Assembly: GCA_019661745.1 (NCBI GenBank) | Contig: JAIFTM010000039.1 | Span: 1 to 15,274, forward strand | Direction of reading: 5' to 3' | Length of the DNA: 15,274 nucleotides | From: Mollicutes bacterium PWAP | GTDB taxonomy: Bacteria > Bacillota_I > Bacilli_A > Mycoplasmatales > Metamycoplasmataceae | In this document: positions 14,330-15,274 of the stretch, piece after piece | Position numbering within the stretch: position 1 is the stretch's first letter | How the letters are laid out: each line of letters opens with the position of its first letter | Translations under genes and position numbers: made by a program | The notes under the pieces: model-generated | Databases searched by the model: none | Seen by the model: only the letters and a program-made list of their open reading frames with translations | What the model was told of the DNA's origin: nothing

Positions 14330-15177
14330 TATTTATTTCCTTCTATGATTGAAAAATCTTCAATTACATCTAATAAGAAAAAACTTCTTATATATTTATC
14401 TTTAGTTTTTTTTATTTCTTCAGCTGTAAAGCATTTATTTTTATAAATTTTTCCATCTTTTAATATGTAAATAAAATCACTTAATTTCAATACTTCATCA
14501 GGATCATGACTTACCATTATTATTGTAATACCTAATTCTTCTTTTAATTTATAAGTTAAATTTTGTGTAGCTGTACGAGTGATGGGGTCTAAAGCAGAAA
14601 AAGGTTCATCCATTAAAAGAATATCATTTTCTAAAATCAAAGCTCTAATTATACCGATTCTTTGTTGTTGGCCTCCTGAAAGTTCAATCGGAAATTTTTC
14701 ATAAAATTTTTTATTTATTTGTAATTTATCAAATAATTTAAATAATCTTTTTTGAAAAATTATTTTTGAAAAATTTCCATTATTTTTTTCATTTTTAATT
14801 TCTTTTTTAGGAACAAGATTTAATTTCATTTTTTTAATAATAGTTTTTTGTTTTATCTTTCTAACTAATTCAAAATTTTCTTTAATATTTAAATGATCAA
14901 ATAAACCGCCTTGTTGAACAATGTAGCTTATTAGATTTGTTTTTTCTTTTAAAGACATATCAGTAATATCATTATTAAAAAGTAAAATATTTCCACTTTT
15001 AATTTTTTTTAAACCATTCATTGTTTGTAGTAGAGTACTTTTACCAGAACCAGAAGCACCAACGATGGTTGTAAATGAACTCTTTTTAATAGTAAGATCA
15101 ATATTTTTTATCACAATTTCTTTTTTGTAATCAACAACAACATTTTTAAATTCAATTGCATTTAATATTTTTTTCAT
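14329..15177 (-). CDS. ATPase of a quaternary-amine ABC importer, with an insert before the signature
   Basis: A 282-residue nucleotide-binding subunit that powers the importer. Walker A G40-A-S-G-S-G-K-S-T48; Q-loop Q88; signature L166-S-G-G-Q-Q-Q-R173; Walker B I-L-L-M-D190-E191-P; D-loop S-A-L-D; switch H224 in V-S-H-D. A-L-D-P-I-T-R after Walker B is typical of glycine betaine/choline importers. The Q-loop to signature span is about 79 residues, longer than the usual 55-65, because of a Lys/Asn-rich stretch at about 105-140. There is no C-terminal CBS domain pair, unlike the osmoregulated OpuAA/ProV. The Shine-Dalgarno AAGGAG is six to ten bases upstream. It is the first gene of the operon and overlaps the permease start by one base. 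Confidence 0.92.
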   Translation of the reverse strand: MKKILNAIEFKNVVVDYKKEIVIKNIDLTIKKSSFTTIVGASGSGKSTLLQTMNGLKKIKSGNILLFNNDITDMSLKEKTNLISYIVQQGGLFDHLNIKENFELVRKIKQKTIIKKMKLNLVPKKEIKNEKNNGNFSKIIFQKRLFKLFDKLQINKKFYEKFPIELSGGQQQRIGIIRALILENDILLMDEPFSALDPITRTATQNLTYKLKEELGITIIMVSHDPDEVLKLSDFIYILKDGKIYKNKCFTAEEIKKTKDKYIRSFFLLDVIEDFSIIEGNK

Positions 15178-15252
15178 TTTAAATACTCCTTAGTAAAAAA
15201 CAATAACTTTAAAAAAACAAACTAAATAATATTAATCATTAGAAAAATTGAT

Positions 15253-15258
15253 ATTATA
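15253..15258 (-). promoter_or_regulatory. -10 box of the ABC-importer operon
   Basis: TATAAT (minus strand, 15258 to 15253) predicts a start near 15246 and a leader of about 70 nt that keeps the Shine-Dalgarno AAGGAG. A -35 box would lie at or past the window edge. The rest of 15178-15252 is AT-rich with nothing else recognised. Confidence 0.4.
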
Positions 15259-15274
15259 AATAAATTATTAAATT

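Noticed and set aside
1..15274. tRNA or rRNA genes
   Set aside because: No cloverleaf with a GTTCRA-type T-arm and no rRNA-like block was recognised on either strand by eye; a tRNA search program was not run.

Overview
The window comes from a mollicute that reads UGA as tryptophan. In-frame TGA codons fall at conserved Trp positions in almost every protein (GlyRS, LeuRS, Era, YbeY, ScpA), and the DNA is very AT-rich with short intergenic gaps. It looks like a Mycoplasma. The LeuRS gene lacks the whole CP1 editing domain, a property published for Mycoplasma mobile, so that species or a close relative is my best guess. This is inference from one trait, without a database search.

Layout. Positions 1-3844 (+) hold the tail of a probable O-methyltransferase, then greA, ybeY, cdd, era and glyS. 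This is a reduced form of the Firmicutes order ybeY-dgkA-cdd-era-recO-glyQS, with dgkA and recO absent. A promoter and a structured, terminator-like leader separate era from glyS. Positions 3845-4414 are gene-poor and carry a short fragment resembling the N-terminus of SIR2-like proteins, followed by two hairpins. Positions 4415-9324 (+) hold a two-helix membrane protein, the CP1-less leuS, a DUF2779/exonuclease-like protein, plsY and a MIP-channel gene. A bidirectional terminator at 9349-9378 separates the strands.

On the minus strand, an operon read from 12585 to 9388 carries acpS, plsC, scpA, scpB and an rluB-type pseudouridine synthase. A second minus operon, read from 15177 to 12646, encodes a quaternary-amine (glycine betaine/choline/carnitine-type) ABC importer: ATPase, permease, binding protein.

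How the genes work together. Translation and RNA maturation are served by GlyRS, LeuRS, Era, YbeY, RluB and probably the methyltransferase, and transcription elongation by GreA. Chromosome condensation is served by ScpAB, phosphatidic-acid synthesis by PlsY and PlsC, acyl-carrier activation by AcpS, pyrimidine salvage by Cdd, and solute or osmolyte uptake by the MIP channel and ABC importer. Genes within operons are packed with 1-14 nt overlaps or tiny gaps.

Two themes recur in the non-coding sequence. Several genes have a -10 box exactly six bases before the ATG and no Shine-Dalgarno, as expected for leaderless mRNAs. Several intrinsic terminators have the upstream gene's stop codon built into the hairpin. 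I see no clearly new multi-gene system. The best leads are the glyS leader, the repeat-expanded ScpA N-terminus, the editing-less LeuRS and the SIR2-like remnant.
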